The notes under the pieces were generated by a model. It was given only the letters and a program-made list of their open reading frames with translations. It was not told the origin of the DNA and did not search any database. From NCBI GenBank assembly GCA_963754285.1, contig CAVWFN010000007.1:744001-808000 (forward strand): DNA of 64,000 bases, given 5' to 3'. Every line of letters begins with the position of its first letter. The first letter of the stretch is position 1. The stretch is from RYN-133 sp963754285. Its GTDB lineage: Bacteria > Actinomycetota > Actinomycetes > Mycobacteriales > Jatrophihabitantaceae. Below are positions 18,151 to 28,131 of the stretch, one piece after another. Position numbers and translations under genes: made by a program.

Positions 18151-19821
18151 GTGGACTCGCCTCCTGAACTGCCCGCGGGCGGACTGCGTGTCGTTGCGCT
18201 CGGCGGTATCAAGGAGATCGGCCGCAACATGACGATGTTCGAGCATCGCGGCCGGCTGCTCGTCGTCGACTGCGGCATGTTGCTCGGCAAGACGAACTCG
18301 CCCGGCGTCGATCTGACCCTGCCGGACTGGTCGCACTACGACGAACGCCTCGGCGACCTGGACGCGGTCGTGCTCACCCACGGCCACGAGGACCACATCG
18401 GCGCCCTGCCGTACCTGCTCAGGGCCCGTCCGGACGTGCCGGTCTACGGGTCGCGGCTCACACTGGCCCTCGTCGCAGCCAAGCTCGAGCAGCACCGCAT
18501 CCACAACCCGGAACTGCGGCAGGTGCGCGAGGGCGAACTGACCGATGTCGGGCCATGGGGTCTGGAGTTCTTCGCGGTCAACCACTCGATCCCGGACGCG
18601 CTGGCTGTCGCGATCCGCGTCGGCGGCCAGACCGTGCTGCACACCGGCGACTTCAAGATGGACCAGACCCCGCTGGACGGGCGGATCACCGACCTCAACG
18701 GGTTCGCGCGGCTCGGCGACGAGGGTGTCGATCTGCTGCTCGCCGACTCGACCAACGCCGAGGTCGGCGGATTCATCCCGTCCGAGCGCGATGTCGGCCG
18801 GGTTGTCGCGGACGTGATCGCGAAAGCGCCGGGCCGGATCATCGTCGCCTGCTTCGCCTCGCACGTGCACCGCGTGCAGCAGGTGCTCGACGCAGCGCAG
18901 AAGACCGGCCGGCACGTCGCACTCGTCGGACGGTCGATGGTGCGCAACATGACGATCGCGCGCGAGCTCGGGCTGTTGAACGTGCCGGACGGCCTGCTCA
19001 TCGACCTCAAGCTCGCCGAGGACCTGCCGTCGCGCCGCGTGCTGCTGGTCTCGACGGGGTCGCAGGGTGAGCCACTGTCGGCGCTGTCGCGGATGGCCAA
19101 CCGCGATCACCAGACGGTGCGCATCAGCTCCGACGACACGATTCTGCTCGCGTCCTCGCTGATCCCGGGCAACGAGACGTCCGTCGGGCAGGTGATCAAC
19201 GGCCTGTCCCGCCTCGGCGCGACCGTGGTGCACAAGTCGACCGCACTCGTGCACGTCTCGGGACACGCGCCTGCCGGCGAGTTGCGGTATCTGCTCAACG
19301 CCGTCCGTCCGGCCAACCACATGCCGGTGCACGGCGAGTGGCGGCACCTGCGCGCGCATGCCGAGATTGCCCGCTCCACGGGAATTCCGAGCGAGCGGAT
19401 CATGCTCGCCGAAGACGGCACCGTCGTCGATCTCGTCGACGGCCTGGCCACGATCACGGGACGGATCCCGGTCGGCTACGTCTACGTCGACGGGCTCGAG
19501 GTCGGCGACATCGGCGACGCCACGCTCAAGGACCGCCGAATCCTCGGTGAAGAGGGGTTCCTGTCGATCCTGGTCGCCGTCGATCTCGAGGCGGGCAAGG
19601 TCGTGTACGGCCCGGAGATCACCTCGCGCGGGTTCAGCGACGATCCCGGAGCGCTCGAGCCGATCGTCGCCGAGCTGGTCAACGTGGTCGAGCAGGCCCT
19701 TGTCGACGGCACCCGCGACGTCGACTCCTTGCAACACCTCGTCCGCCGCACCGTGGGCCGCTGGGTCGATCGCGAGTACCGCCGCCGTCCGATGCTCATC
19801 CCCACCGTTGTTGAGGTCTGA
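18151..19821 (+). CDS. rnj: ribonuclease J
   Basis: Metallo-beta-lactamase/beta-CASP ribonuclease with 5'-3' exo- and endonuclease activity in RNA maturation and decay. It has 556 residues, the normal length. The zinc motif HGHEDH is at residues 77-82, preceded by ALGGIKEIGRNMTMFEH, the RNase J opening. Further ligands lie in VNHSIPDALAVAI, HTGDFKMDQTPLDG and DSTNAEVGG. The beta-CASP domain includes SHVHRVQQVLDAA and VSTGSQGEPLSALSRMA. The C-terminal HVSGHAPAGELRYLLNAVRPANHMPVHGEWRHL carries motif C. GTG at 18151 is the start. The methionine aminopeptidase gene follows after 16 bases. Confidence 0.96.
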   Translation: MDSPPELPAGGLRVVALGGIKEIGRNMTMFEHRGRLLVVDCGMLLGKTNSPGVDLTLPDWSHYDERLGDLDAVVLTHGHEDHIGALPYLLRARPDVPVYGSRLTLALVAAKLEQHRIHNPELRQVREGELTDVGPWGLEFFAVNHSIPDALAVAIRVGGQTVLHTGDFKMDQTPLDGRITDLNGFARLGDEGVDLLLADSTNAEVGGFIPSERDVGRVVADVIAKAPGRIIVACFASHVHRVQQVLDAAQKTGRHVALVGRSMVRNMTIARELGLLNVPDGLLIDLKLAEDLPSRRVLLVSTGSQGEPLSALSRMANRDHQTVRISSDDTILLASSLIPGNETSVGQVINGLSRLGATVVHKSTALVHVSGHAPAGELRYLLNAVRPANHMPVHGEWRHLRAHAEIARSTGIPSERIMLAEDGTVVDLVDGLATITGRIPVGYVYVDGLEVGDIGDATLKDRRILGEEGFLSILVAVDLEAGKVVYGPEITSRGFSDDPGALEPIVAELVNVVEQALVDGTRDVDSLQHLVRRTVGRWVDREYRRRPMLIPTVVEV

Positions 19822-19837
19822 CAGGCACAATGGGACG

Positions 19838-20710
19838 GTGACCACCAGCACCGCTCCCCTGCGTCCGGGCACGATCAGCCCGCGCTTGCGGGTGCCGGGC
19901 GGCATCGGCCGCCCGCACTACGTCGACGCGCGACCCGGCACGCCGTGGGACTACGACGACCCGATGGTGAAGGACGCCGACACGATCGCGCGCATGCGCG
20001 TCGCGGGCAGCATCGCCGGCGACGCGATCGTCGAGGTCGGCAAGCATGTCGCCCCCGGCATCACGACCGACGAGCTCGACCGCATCGGCCACGAGTTCAT
20101 GATCAGCCGCGGCGCGTACCCGTCCACGTTGGGCTACAAGGGCTTCCCGAAGTCGTTGTGCACGAGCGTGAACGAGGCCATCTGCCACGGCATCCCCGAC
20201 GACCGCCCGCTGCAGGACGGCGACGTCGTGAAGGTCGACATCACCGCGTTCAAGGACGGCGTGCACGGCGACACGTGCGCGACCTTCTACGCAGGCGATG
20301 CGAGCCAGCAGGTCCGTGACCTCGGTGAGCGCACGCGTGAGGCGATGCTGCGCGGGATCAAGGCGGTCCGTCCCGGCCGTCCGGTCAGCGTGATCGGACG
20401 CGTCATCGAGTCCTACGCGAAGCGGTTCGGCTACGGCGTGATCCGCGACTACACCGGCCACGGCGTCGGCTGGAGCTTCCACACCGACCCGACGATCCTG
20501 CACTACGACGAGCCGCGCGCGAACACGATCATGGAACCCGGGATGACGTTCACCGTCGAACCGATGCTCAGCCTCGGCGGCACCGACTGGGAAGCCTGGG
20601 ACGACGACTGGACGATCCTGACCAAGGACGGGTCGTGGGTCGCGCAGTGGGAGCACAGCGTGGTCGTGACCGAAGACGGCGCGGAGATCCTGACGCTGCC
20701 GAGCACCTGA
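19838..20710 (+). CDS. map: type I methionine aminopeptidase
   Basis: Metal-dependent peptidase removing the initiator methionine from nascent proteins. The GTG at 19838 gives 290 residues with an N-terminal extension (RPGTISPRLRVPGGIGRPHYV) as in actinobacterial MapB. Metal ligands: Asp in VKVDITAFKDGVHGD (two), His in YTGHGVGWSFH, Glu in FTVEPML and in QWEHSVVVTEDG. SVNEAICHGIPD provides the substrate histidine. The frame is open far upstream, inside rnj, but that part is a shadow. The gap to rnj is only 16 bases, so the two are probably cotranscribed. Confidence 0.96.
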   Translation: MTTSTAPLRPGTISPRLRVPGGIGRPHYVDARPGTPWDYDDPMVKDADTIARMRVAGSIAGDAIVEVGKHVAPGITTDELDRIGHEFMISRGAYPSTLGYKGFPKSLCTSVNEAICHGIPDDRPLQDGDVVKVDITAFKDGVHGDTCATFYAGDASQQVRDLGERTREAMLRGIKAVRPGRPVSVIGRVIESYAKRFGYGVIRDYTGHGVGWSFHTDPTILHYDEPRANTIMEPGMTFTVEPMLSLGGTDWEAWDDDWTILTKDGSWVAQWEHSVVVTEDGAEILTLPST

Positions 20711-20753
20711 GACCGGCACCTGCATCACCAAGATCACGGATGACAATCGTCCG

Positions 20754-21707
20754 GTGCGGAAGCGGTTGATGTTCGCCTTCGCGGTGATCTCGCTCTGCAT
20801 CGGAATCGTCGGCGTGGTCGCGCACTATTACCCGCCCGGGTCGCTGTACACCCTCACGCTCGCCGCGTTCTCGCCGTATCTGGGCCTCGGCTCACTTGTC
20901 GCCCTCGCGCTGTTCTTCCTTCCTACGAACGCCGGGCGGATGGATCGCAGCTGGCCTCTCGGCAGTTGTTGCGGTCTGGCTCGTCGTGCTGCACGTGCCG
21001 AACTACGTGGCCGCGACAGCACCTGCGCACGGCACGGACGTCGTCGTGATGACGTCGAATCTGAAGATCGGCAGCGCCGACCCGGCCGCCGTCGTCGCGG
21101 CAGTCCGCGCGCATCACGTCGACGTCCTCATGCTCGAAGAATTGACGCCCGAGATTCGGTCCACCCTGCGCAGCGCCGGTCTGGACGCAACGCTCCCGCA
21201 CTCGGTCAGCGACCCGCAGCAAGGCGCCTCCGGGACGGGGCTGTGGAGTCGCTTCCCGCTCACGCAGACCCGGACGAGCGACAGCTTCGGATTCGCCTAC
21301 GTCACGGCACGGCTCGAGGCCGGTGGGCAGCAGGTCTCGGTCGCAGCGGTGCACGTCTTCGGTCCGTTCCCTCAGGCCAGTTCCACGCTTGGCACAGCGA
21401 CATGGCGCGCTATCCGTCGGCACTCGGCGCACTGACCGGACCGACAGTCCTGGTTGGCGGTGACTTCAATTCGACGCCCGATACCGCGCAGTTCCGCACG
21501 ATTCTCAATCAGGGTTTCAGCGACGCAGCCAACCAGGCGGGCGCGGGGTTCACGCCGACGTGGCCGGCAGATCGTTGGTTTCCACCGTTGATCACGATCG
21601 ACCACGTGCTGACGCGCGGCGCGGTCGCGACCTCGGTCGACAGCGTGGAGATTCCGGGTTCGGATCATCGCGCGCTCGTCGCATCGATCCGCGTCCCGAG
21701 CAGTTGA
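20754..21707 (+). pseudogene. membrane-anchored endonuclease/exonuclease/phosphatase protein, frame broken twice
   Basis: A membrane-anchored EEP-family protein in three pieces. The N-terminal helices (KRLMFAFAVISLCIGIVGVV, FSPYLGLGSLVALALFFL) are in one frame from GTG 20754. At about 20935-20945 the reading moves to the next frame (WIAAGLSAVVAVWLVVLHVPN, then VVVMTSNLKIGSADP and VLMLEELTPE). At about 21385 it returns to the first (HAWHSDMARYP, VGGDFNSTPDTAQFR, IDHVLTRG, PGSDHRALVASI). The EEP motifs are complete across the join: E in LEE, GDFNST and SDHRALV. One extra base and one missing base would restore a 317-residue protein. Either two assembly errors or a decayed gene. Confidence 0.8.
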
Positions 21708-21743
21708 CGAGCTCCGCCGGCCACGCGCGTAATCTCGGCCGTC

Positions 21744-22583
21744 ATGCGTCCAGAGATTCACTGGCAGGCCCGAAGGGTCCGCGGCCTGGTGCCAGTGCGA
21801 GTTCTGCCGTGGCTCACCGAGCGACGGGCCGAGCGTGCGTGGAGTCAGGCTCAGGTGCAAAGCGCCGCGCGTTCACAAATGCAGTATCTGCTGGGAGAAA
21901 CCCGACGGGCGGACGAAGCTGACGATCTTGCACATCAGATGGTCCGCTTCCATGCGCTGTTCGGAGAGATGCGATGGCACGGACGGGCCGCAAGCCTGCG
22001 GCGAGTTGACCATCTTGAACGCTTGACGCAGCGGGACCCCACCCGTGGCGCCATGGTCAATTTCATGCACCACGGCTACTACTACGGTGTGGCCGCCTCG
22101 ATCGCACGCCACGGCATCAAGGTGACGGCTCCGATCGCCCCCAGCTTCATCGCCCCGGACGCGCCGCCCCACCTCCGACAGCACGCGAAGGTCGCGTCGA
22201 TGAACGGGGTGGAGATGGTTTCCGCCCTCGGAAGTGCCGATCACCTGGCGAATGTGCTGCAAACCGGCACAGTTGTGGCCATCGCAACCGACGTACCCGG
22301 GCGGAGCGAGGTCGACTTCCTAGGGCGCCGCCGATTGTGCGCGTCCGGCGCAGCCCGACTCGCGAGCAGCACTGACAGCCTCGTGTTCATCGTGACGTCG
22401 CACTGCGAAGACGGCGAGGTGTACTTCGACGTCGAAGCGCCGCTTGACCCGCGTGACCACGCGGACGCACAGGACCTGCTACAGGCAATCGTTACTCGAC
22501 ACGAGCCCGCCGTGCTGGCGTGGCCAGAAGCAGTCGACAGTCCGCTCGATCGCTGGGGCCAACCCGAGCCGTTCGAAGGTTAG
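21744..22583 (+). CDS. LpxL/PatA-like lipid acyltransferase
   Basis: A 279-residue protein of the lysophospholipid/lipid A-type acyltransferase superfamily. The active-site-like motif is MHHGYYYG (His plus a downstream acidic residue expected) at about residue 108, followed by VAASIARHGIKVTAPIAP, the block after the HX4D/E box. VVAIATDVPGRSEVDFLGRRRLCASGAARLA resembles the acyl-binding GRP-like block. There is no signal peptide; a peripheral membrane enzyme is expected. It begins the glycan region and could acylate a glycolipid such as PIM or a saccharide carrier. Its stop abuts the stop of the convergent methyltransferase with no bases between them. Confidence 0.65.
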   Translation: MRPEIHWQARRVRGLVPVRVLPWLTERRAERAWSQAQVQSAARSQMQYLLGETRRADEADDLAHQMVRFHALFGEMRWHGRAASLRRVDHLERLTQRDPTRGAMVNFMHHGYYYGVAASIARHGIKVTAPIAPSFIAPDAPPHLRQHAKVASMNGVEMVSALGSADHLANVLQTGTVVAIATDVPGRSEVDFLGRRRLCASGAARLASSTDSLVFIVTSHCEDGEVYFDVEAPLDPRDHADAQDLLQAIVTRHEPAVLAWPEAVDSPLDRWGQPEPFEG

Positions 22584-23288
22584 TCACGCGGAAGCGACAA
22601 CGAGCATGTTCTTGCCGAGCGGCATCTCCCGGTAGAGCCGAGAGGTGCCGAGCTCGGCGTTGACCACGAAGCGCCACACTTTCCGCACGACGCGCGTGCG
22701 CAAGTGGGGATGGCGCCACGACGCCGGCACGTAGTCCGGCGCGAACCGAACAGCACTGAAACCTGCATTCAGTAGCAGCGGACGTATCGAGACGGTCGTG
22801 AACGCGCTCGTGTGGGTCCAGTCGACATACCGCTGATATGCAGCCACCGGAGAAAGCGCGTTCGGTGTCTGAATGACCAACGCTCCGCCAGGCGCAATCG
22901 TCGAGTGCACGACGGCGAGCAAGTCCAGCTGGTCGGCGACCGGCAAGTGCTCGAGGATGTCGAACATAGTGACAAGGGTGAACTTCTGCGGGCGGGCGGC
23001 AGCGAACGCCCTGATGTCATTGCTCTCGGTCACAGCCAGACCTGCAGCGCGGCATTTCGCCGCCTGTGCCGGATCCGATTCAAGACCTTCGGGTTCGAAG
23101 CCGAGAGTCGACAGGGCTTGCATCAAGTAGCCCGTGCCACACCCGATGTCCGCAGCGGGGCCTCCCCTCGGAAAGTCAGCCAGCACGACCTCGAGCAACC
23201 GAGTCTGTTCCTCAACCCGCCGACGCCGGTACTCCTCAGAGTCGTCGTGCCACTGGGAGTAATGCAGCGAGTAGTCGAACTGCGTCAA
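22584..23288 (-). CDS. SAM-dependent methyltransferase (class I)
   Basis: A 234-residue enzyme with the Rossmann-type methyltransferase fold. Motif I AADIGCGTGYLMQALSTLG is at about residue 45, the acidic end of strand 2 in EGLESDPAQ, and motif post-I/II FTLVTMFDILEHLPVADQ, followed by APGGALVIQTPNA. This arrangement matches UbiE/UbiG-like and sugar- or lipid-methylating enzymes in polysaccharide clusters. TTG at 23288 is the start, preceded by GGAGGGG. Its target is unknown; glycan O-methylation is inferred from the location. It is convergent with the acyltransferase gene. Confidence 0.85.
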   Translation of the reverse strand: MTQFDYSLHYSQWHDDSEEYRRRRVEEQTRLLEVVLADFPRGGPAADIGCGTGYLMQALSTLGFEPEGLESDPAQAAKCRAAGLAVTESNDIRAFAAARPQKFTLVTMFDILEHLPVADQLDLLAVVHSTIAPGGALVIQTPNALSPVAAYQRYVDWTHTSAFTTVSIRPLLLNAGFSAVRFAPDYVPASWRHPHLRTRVVRKVWRFVVNAELGTSRLYREMPLGKNMLVVASA

Positions 23289-23406
23289 GCACCCCTCCGG
23301 GATCGATAGCCGTCCGGACCTGACCGTCGCGGTTCCTTGAAGACCTCGGTGGAACGATATAGGTGCCGGGCGCGATGTTCGACACGCAAGAAGAGCCGCT
23401 AGGTGT

Positions 23407-26400
23407 TCAGCGCCGCAGCAGGTTGCGTTCGAGGCGGATGCGTCGCGGTATCCGCCTCAGCCGCTCGCGGTTGTCTTCTTGCCACTGCCGGGCCTGCAAC
23501 ACACCTCGCCACGGCTGCGGGCTCCGTCGAGCAGACCCGGCCCGCCAGGTGTTGTTCGGGCGCAACGACCGATCGCCGTGCAGAAGTCGTGACAGCACGC
23601 CGCGGGTCGTCACGGGCTCGGCGATCGGGCGGAACGGGGGCCACACCTCGTCCTCCCACGGGAAGTCGCCCCAGGCGACCACCTCTGCGCGCGGTCGGTC
23701 GCATCCAGAACTGCCGGAAGAGTGCTCTGGTGGGTGAGGCCCAGTCGAGGTAGGCGTCATCCGGCGTCAGATGCTCGGCGGCCAGCTCGGCCGTACGCAG
23801 CGCGACTGCCTGCATCGGCAGCAGGCCCCAGGACACCGGCGGGCTGTTCGACTCCGCGAATTCCGGTTCGACGCGGCCGGTATCGCTGCGGCGGTAGCCC
23901 GTCGTGCGGCCGTGGCTGCCTGCGCACAGCATCTCGACGAGGACGTTGACGTTGACGACCTCGCGCAGCGACTCGCTGGCGGCCCAACCGTCGAACAACC
24001 ACGGGGTCAGCCGGACCGCGTGCGCGGTACGCGGGTCGTCGGCCGAGCGGGTCATACCCATGAACAGGTGATCGACCTGCAGGCCGCCGCCGGCCCGCAC
24101 GAGGACGTCGACAGCGCGAGCAGTTGCGCCGGTCCAACCGGCGTCGACAAGCGCGCCGCGCTCGGCGGGGTCGATGACGCCTTCCTGGCGCAGGTAGTCG
24201 ACGGCGAGTTCGGCGGCCGCGCGAGCACTGGCGTGCACGTGCCCGGCGAGCGGCCCGTGTTCGAGAAGTTCGCGCAGCGCTTGGCGCTCGGGCACTGCGA
24301 GCACCCGATCCAACTGGTCGGGATGCAACAGTTCGGAGCCGGCGAGCGAGTAGGCCAGCGCCGGATCGAGTCCGACCCGCGCCAGCATCGCGCGCGGGGT
24401 GAACTCGGGTTTCACGGTCACCCAGCTGGCGAGCATGTCGGGTTCGAGCGCGGTGGCGCCGAATACCCACGTTTGCCGCGAGCCGTAGAGGTAGCGGCAT
24501 TCGATGTCGCTCGCGACGACGCTCAGCACGCGTCGGGCGGCCTCGAGCATCACCTGACCGTCGCGGGCGACGAAGTACAAGCGCCGGATACCGCGTTGCC
24601 GCGCCTGCGCGGCGACCCATAGGGCGAAGCCGACGAGCGCCGGGCCCAGGACTCCCGCGGCCACCGAGACGACGTCGCGCGCAAGATCGACTTCTGGGTC
24701 GGCGTCCGCCTCCAGGCGAGCCAGGCGCGAGGATCCCGCGAGCCACGAGGCAGCTCCGCCGGTCGCAACCGCGTAGGACTCGAGGATCTGCTCGTAACGG
24801 TTCAGCTGGGCATTCGGGCGCCAGCTGCCGTGCCATCCCTCCGAGCGTGCGGCCGCGACGTCACTGCGCCGGTTGTCACCGATGTGCTCGAACGCTGCGC
24901 CCGGCGCGACCGCCGCGCGGACCGTCTCGAACAGTCCGCCGTCACTCTTGCTCGTTCCCCGCGGCGCAGATGCGAAAACACGATCGTCCGCGGTGGCGAT
25001 GCCGGCGCTGCACAGAAGTTCCAGCAGGAAATCCTCGCGGTGGGGGCTGTCGGACACGAAGACGACCTCACCACGGCCGCGCGCGGCTGACACGAGCGCG
25101 CCCGCACCGGGCACGGGGACGCTCAGCTCGCGCTCGACCTGCTCCTCCGTCTCGGCCCATTCGTTCGCGACGGCGATGTCGAAGGACAGCCGCAGGGCGA
25201 CCTCGCGGTAGATCTCGAGCAACGTGGCGTGCCGCCCGAGTGAGCGGCGCAAGGTGCGTTCGGCGCTGGTGCGGGCCTGGACGAAGGCAGGCGTTCGCGG
25301 GGCCGGGATCGTCGTGCCCGCCACGCGGGCGGCCACCAAGGCGAAGACGCTGTTCGGATCTCCGACTCGGCGGGTGAGCACCGTGTCGAAGACGTCGAAG
25401 GACCGCACCGTCGCCCGGCCGTCGGAAGACTCGGATCGCGCGCACACGAGGTCACGGACTACCGCAGCTACCCGGTCGGCCGAGCCGGCGTCGCGGTGAC
25501 GGTGGTGCCTGGCAAGCGCGGCTGCGCGCTGCTGAGCCCAGGCTGCAGGGTCTGCGAGAGCCTCCGCGAGAGCGTCGCTCAGTCCGTCGACATCGGTGAC
25601 GACGGGTCCGGGCAGGCTCTGCACCGCGTCGGGGTAAAAGCCGCGCGACTGCTCGTAGACCTCGCGATCGGCGGCGGTGAACACGATCGGCCGGTCGGTG
25701 AGCAGGTAGTCGATCCAGGCTGACGAGTAATCGGTCACGAGGACATCCGCCGCGGCCAGCAGTTCGTAGAGAGTCACGCCACGGTCGTCGAGCCAGCGCT
25801 GACTCACGTAGTGCAGGTACTCGCCAGGGTGATCCGGGACGGCGCCGGCGGCCATCGGATGAGGCTTGATCAGCACAGTCGCGTCGAGCGATTTCGCGAG
25901 CGCTTCCAGCCGCATCGCCGATGCACCCGGAAGCTGCGCGACGTTGCCGTAGTCAGTTCCGTCCATGGCATTCATGCGATTGCCGGTGTGCCGATAGACC
26001 GACAGCACCTCGCGGAAGGTCGGCAGCCACACGATCAGCGGCCGGCCGCCGGATGCCGCGCGTGCCTGGCTGGTGGGCGTTCGCAGCAGGACGTCGTTGC
26101 GGGGCAGCCCGGTCTCGTGGATGGTCGCATGAGCACCCCAGGTCTCGGCCAGGTTGCGTTGGTGCAGGCTGCTGGTCGCGAACGAGACATCGGTCTGGAA
26201 CCGGGCGATCTTGGTGTCGGACTCGAGCCTCTTGAGTGGCATCCCGTGCCACAGATTGACGAACACCCGCCGGGTGTCGCGCCGCTCGGGTCCGAACGAG
26301 ATGCCGTGCGTGTGCAGGACCGTGCCCGCACGCAGATAGGCGAGCAGCCCGCGCAATGACCCGACTCGGCGGATCGGGCCGACCTCGTGGAGTTTCGCAG

Positions 26401-26599
26401 TGCCGGTCATGTCGCTGACCAGCCAGGTCGCCTGCAGCCCTGCGCGACCGAGTGCGGCGATGGTCTGCGCGGCTTGATCGTCGGACACCGCCTGGCTGCG
26501 CACGACGATCGACGAGCGCCGGGTCGGCACCAAGCGGGCCAGGAAAGCGAAGAGCGGACCGACGGCGTCGGCGAGGTGTCGTTCGATGCGACGTCTCAA
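23407..26599 (-). CDS. CDP-glycerol glycerophosphotransferase-like / HAD fusion (frameshifted C-terminus)
   Basis: About 1,060 residues. Residues 1-390 resemble TagF/TagB-type CDP-glycerol glycerophosphotransferases (NLWHGMPLKRLESD, TWGAHATIHETGLPRNDVLL, KPHP, LVTDYSSAWIDYLLTDRPIVF), which add polyol-phosphate units to cell-surface polymers. From about residue 398 a HAD-like hydrolase module begins (RSFDVFDTVLTRRVGDP; later FVSDSPHREDFLLELL, HIGDNRRSDVAAA), followed by a third module (YFVARDGQVMLEAARRVL; GALVDAGWTGATARAVDVL). TTG at 26599 follows GGAGGAG. Near 23690 one extra base shifts the frame. The natural C-terminus (RAEVVAWGDFPWEDEVW ... RLERNLLRR) continues in the next frame to a stop at 23407; the literal frame ends at 23399. 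Confidence 0.8.
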
Positions 26600-26673
26600 A
26601 ACTCCTCCATACGCAACTCGGGGGCTCTGGACATCACCTGGCCGTGCTCAAAGTTACCGGCATGCGAGGCGGT

Positions 26674-26931
26674 CTACCTGCGCTTGCCGACAAGGAGCCA
26701 GCCAGCCCACAGGAGCGCTGCTACGGAAAGGAGATCGGGCACTACGAGGCCGTGTGCGTTCGTCACGTGAATCAGGACGGCGCCCTCCCACGCCTGATCG
26801 GCCAGAGGAAACGTCACGGCGAGCAGGACCAACAGAGCTATCGCGAGGCGGCTGCGGGCGGCGACGACGGCGGCCAGCACGATCGCTGCTGCGAGCAGGA
26901 CCTCGATCAGCAGCAGTCGGTCGTGAGACAT
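26674..26931 (-). CDS. small membrane protein in glycan locus
   Basis: An 85-residue protein starting at ATG 26931 (MSHDRLLLIEVLLAAAIVL) with about three hydrophobic segments: residues 6-25, 28-47 and 66-80. It ends with a basic GKRR tail. No catalytic motif is visible and the family is unknown. It lies 74 bases upstream of the TagF-like gene on the same strand and is divergent from a glycosyltransferase gene, so it probably leads that operon. Small polytopic proteins of this kind sometimes assist polysaccharide membrane complexes, but that is speculation. Confidence 0.6.
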   Translation of the reverse strand: MSHDRLLLIEVLLAAAIVLAAVVAARSRLAIALLVLLAVTFPLADQAWEGAVLIHVTNAHGLVVPDLLSVAALLWAGWLLVGKRR

Positions 26932-27033
26932 CCGCCCGAGCCTACGGATGCCTACCTGAGCCGACGGTTCACGTACGATCATCGGGCCCGGACGATCAAG
27001 TCGCGGAGCGCGGCATCCGGACGGGGGGCGGTG

Positions 27034-28131
27034 GTGAACGGCTCGGGTCGAATGGCGCTCGTGCATGAGTGGATCCAGGATCGGTCGGGATCGGAACAGA
27101 CCTTCGAGGCCATGGCCCAGGCGTTCCCGCAGGCCGACCTCTACGCACTCAGCCGGCAGCCAGAGGTCGAACTCGATGTCGGCGACCGCGAAGTCCGGAC
27201 GACGTGGCTGGACCGACCGTGGCTGCGCAACCGCCGCGAGTTGACGTTGCCGCTCATGCCGCTTGCCTGGCGCGGTCTCGGCACACCCAGCTACGAGACG
27301 GTGCTCAGCTCGCACCACGCGTTCGCGAGTTCGAATCGGCTGGTCGCCGCCGGCGGAAACCACCTCTGTTACGTGCACTCTCCGGCGCGCTACATCTGGA
27401 CCCCGGACATCGACCAGCGTGGCCAGGGACGAATCCGACGCGTGGCCGCCGCTGCGCTCAAGGCCGTCGACAAGGCAGCCGCACGCAAGGTGACTGCCTT
27501 CGCAGCCAACAGTTCGGAGGTCGCGCGTCGCATCCGCGCCTATTGGCAGCGCGATGCGATCGTCATCCCGCCCCCGGTCGGTGTCGACTACTTCTCGGTT
27601 GTCTCCGAATCAGCGCCCACGAGGGACTACGTCCTGGGCGTGGGCCGATGGATTCCGTACAAGAACATGCACGTGGTCATCGAAGTCGCTGCAGCGCTCG
27701 GCATGCCGGCCAAGATCGCGGGCCACGGGCCCGAGCGGGCGCGGCTGCAAGCAGCCGCCGAGGCCGCTGACGTGCCGGTGGACATCATCGAGTTCCCGAG
27801 CGATGCCGAACTGCGTGAGCTCTACCGTAATGCGGTGGCCCTGGTGTTTCCGACCTTCGAGGACTTCGGCCTCGTGCCCATCGAGGCCCAGGCGGCCGGC
27901 ACACCCGTGGTCGCGTTCGGACGCGGCGGAGTGCTCGACACCGTGGTGCCGGGTCGGACCGGCATCCTCACCGACGGACTGTCCGCGCGTGAGTTGGCCG
28001 AGGGCGTGACTGCTGCGATGGGGTTGCTGCCCGGCGATTGCCGCGCGAACGCGGAGCGGTTCAGCGTCCGGGCGTTCATCGACGCCATCCGCGGCTGGGT
28101 GTCCGCTACGACGTCGACGGAACAACCGTGA
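27034..28131 (+). CDS. GT4-family glycosyltransferase
   Basis: A 365-residue GT-B enzyme. The N-terminal domain has MALVHEWIQDRSGSEQTFEAMAQAFPQADLYAL, and the middle HLCYVHSPARYIWTP with ANSSEVARRIRAYW. The C-terminal nucleotide-sugar domain has VLGVGRWIPYKNMHVVIEVA and the E-x7-E motif region FPTFEDFGLVPIEAQAAGTPVVAFGRGGVLDTV, where the two glutamates contact the donor. GTG at 27034 follows a GGGGGG-rich ribosome site; ATG 27052 is an alternative start. The stop overlaps the next start (GTGA), so both genes are translationally coupled. Donor sugar unknown; mannose or similar is common in this family. Confidence 0.88.
   Translation: MNGSGRMALVHEWIQDRSGSEQTFEAMAQAFPQADLYALSRQPEVELDVGDREVRTTWLDRPWLRNRRELTLPLMPLAWRGLGTPSYETVLSSHHAFASSNRLVAAGGNHLCYVHSPARYIWTPDIDQRGQGRIRRVAAAALKAVDKAAARKVTAFAANSSEVARRIRAYWQRDAIVIPPPVGVDYFSVVSESAPTRDYVLGVGRWIPYKNMHVVIEVAAALGMPAKIAGHGPERARLQAAAEAADVPVDIIEFPSDAELRELYRNAVALVFPTFEDFGLVPIEAQAAGTPVVAFGRGGVLDTVVPGRTGILTDGLSARELAEGVTAAMGLLPGDCRANAERFSVRAFIDAIRGWVSATTSTEQP

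Noticed and set aside
17842..19905. 687-codon minus-strand frame opposite RNase J
   Set aside because: It mirrors rnj and a small membrane protein; the RNase J motifs are clear on the plus strand.
23399..23690. Literal C-terminal tail of the TagF-like frame as a real domain
   Set aside because: It is arginine- and proline-rich nonsense, while the neighbouring frame carries a natural continuation ending at 23407.
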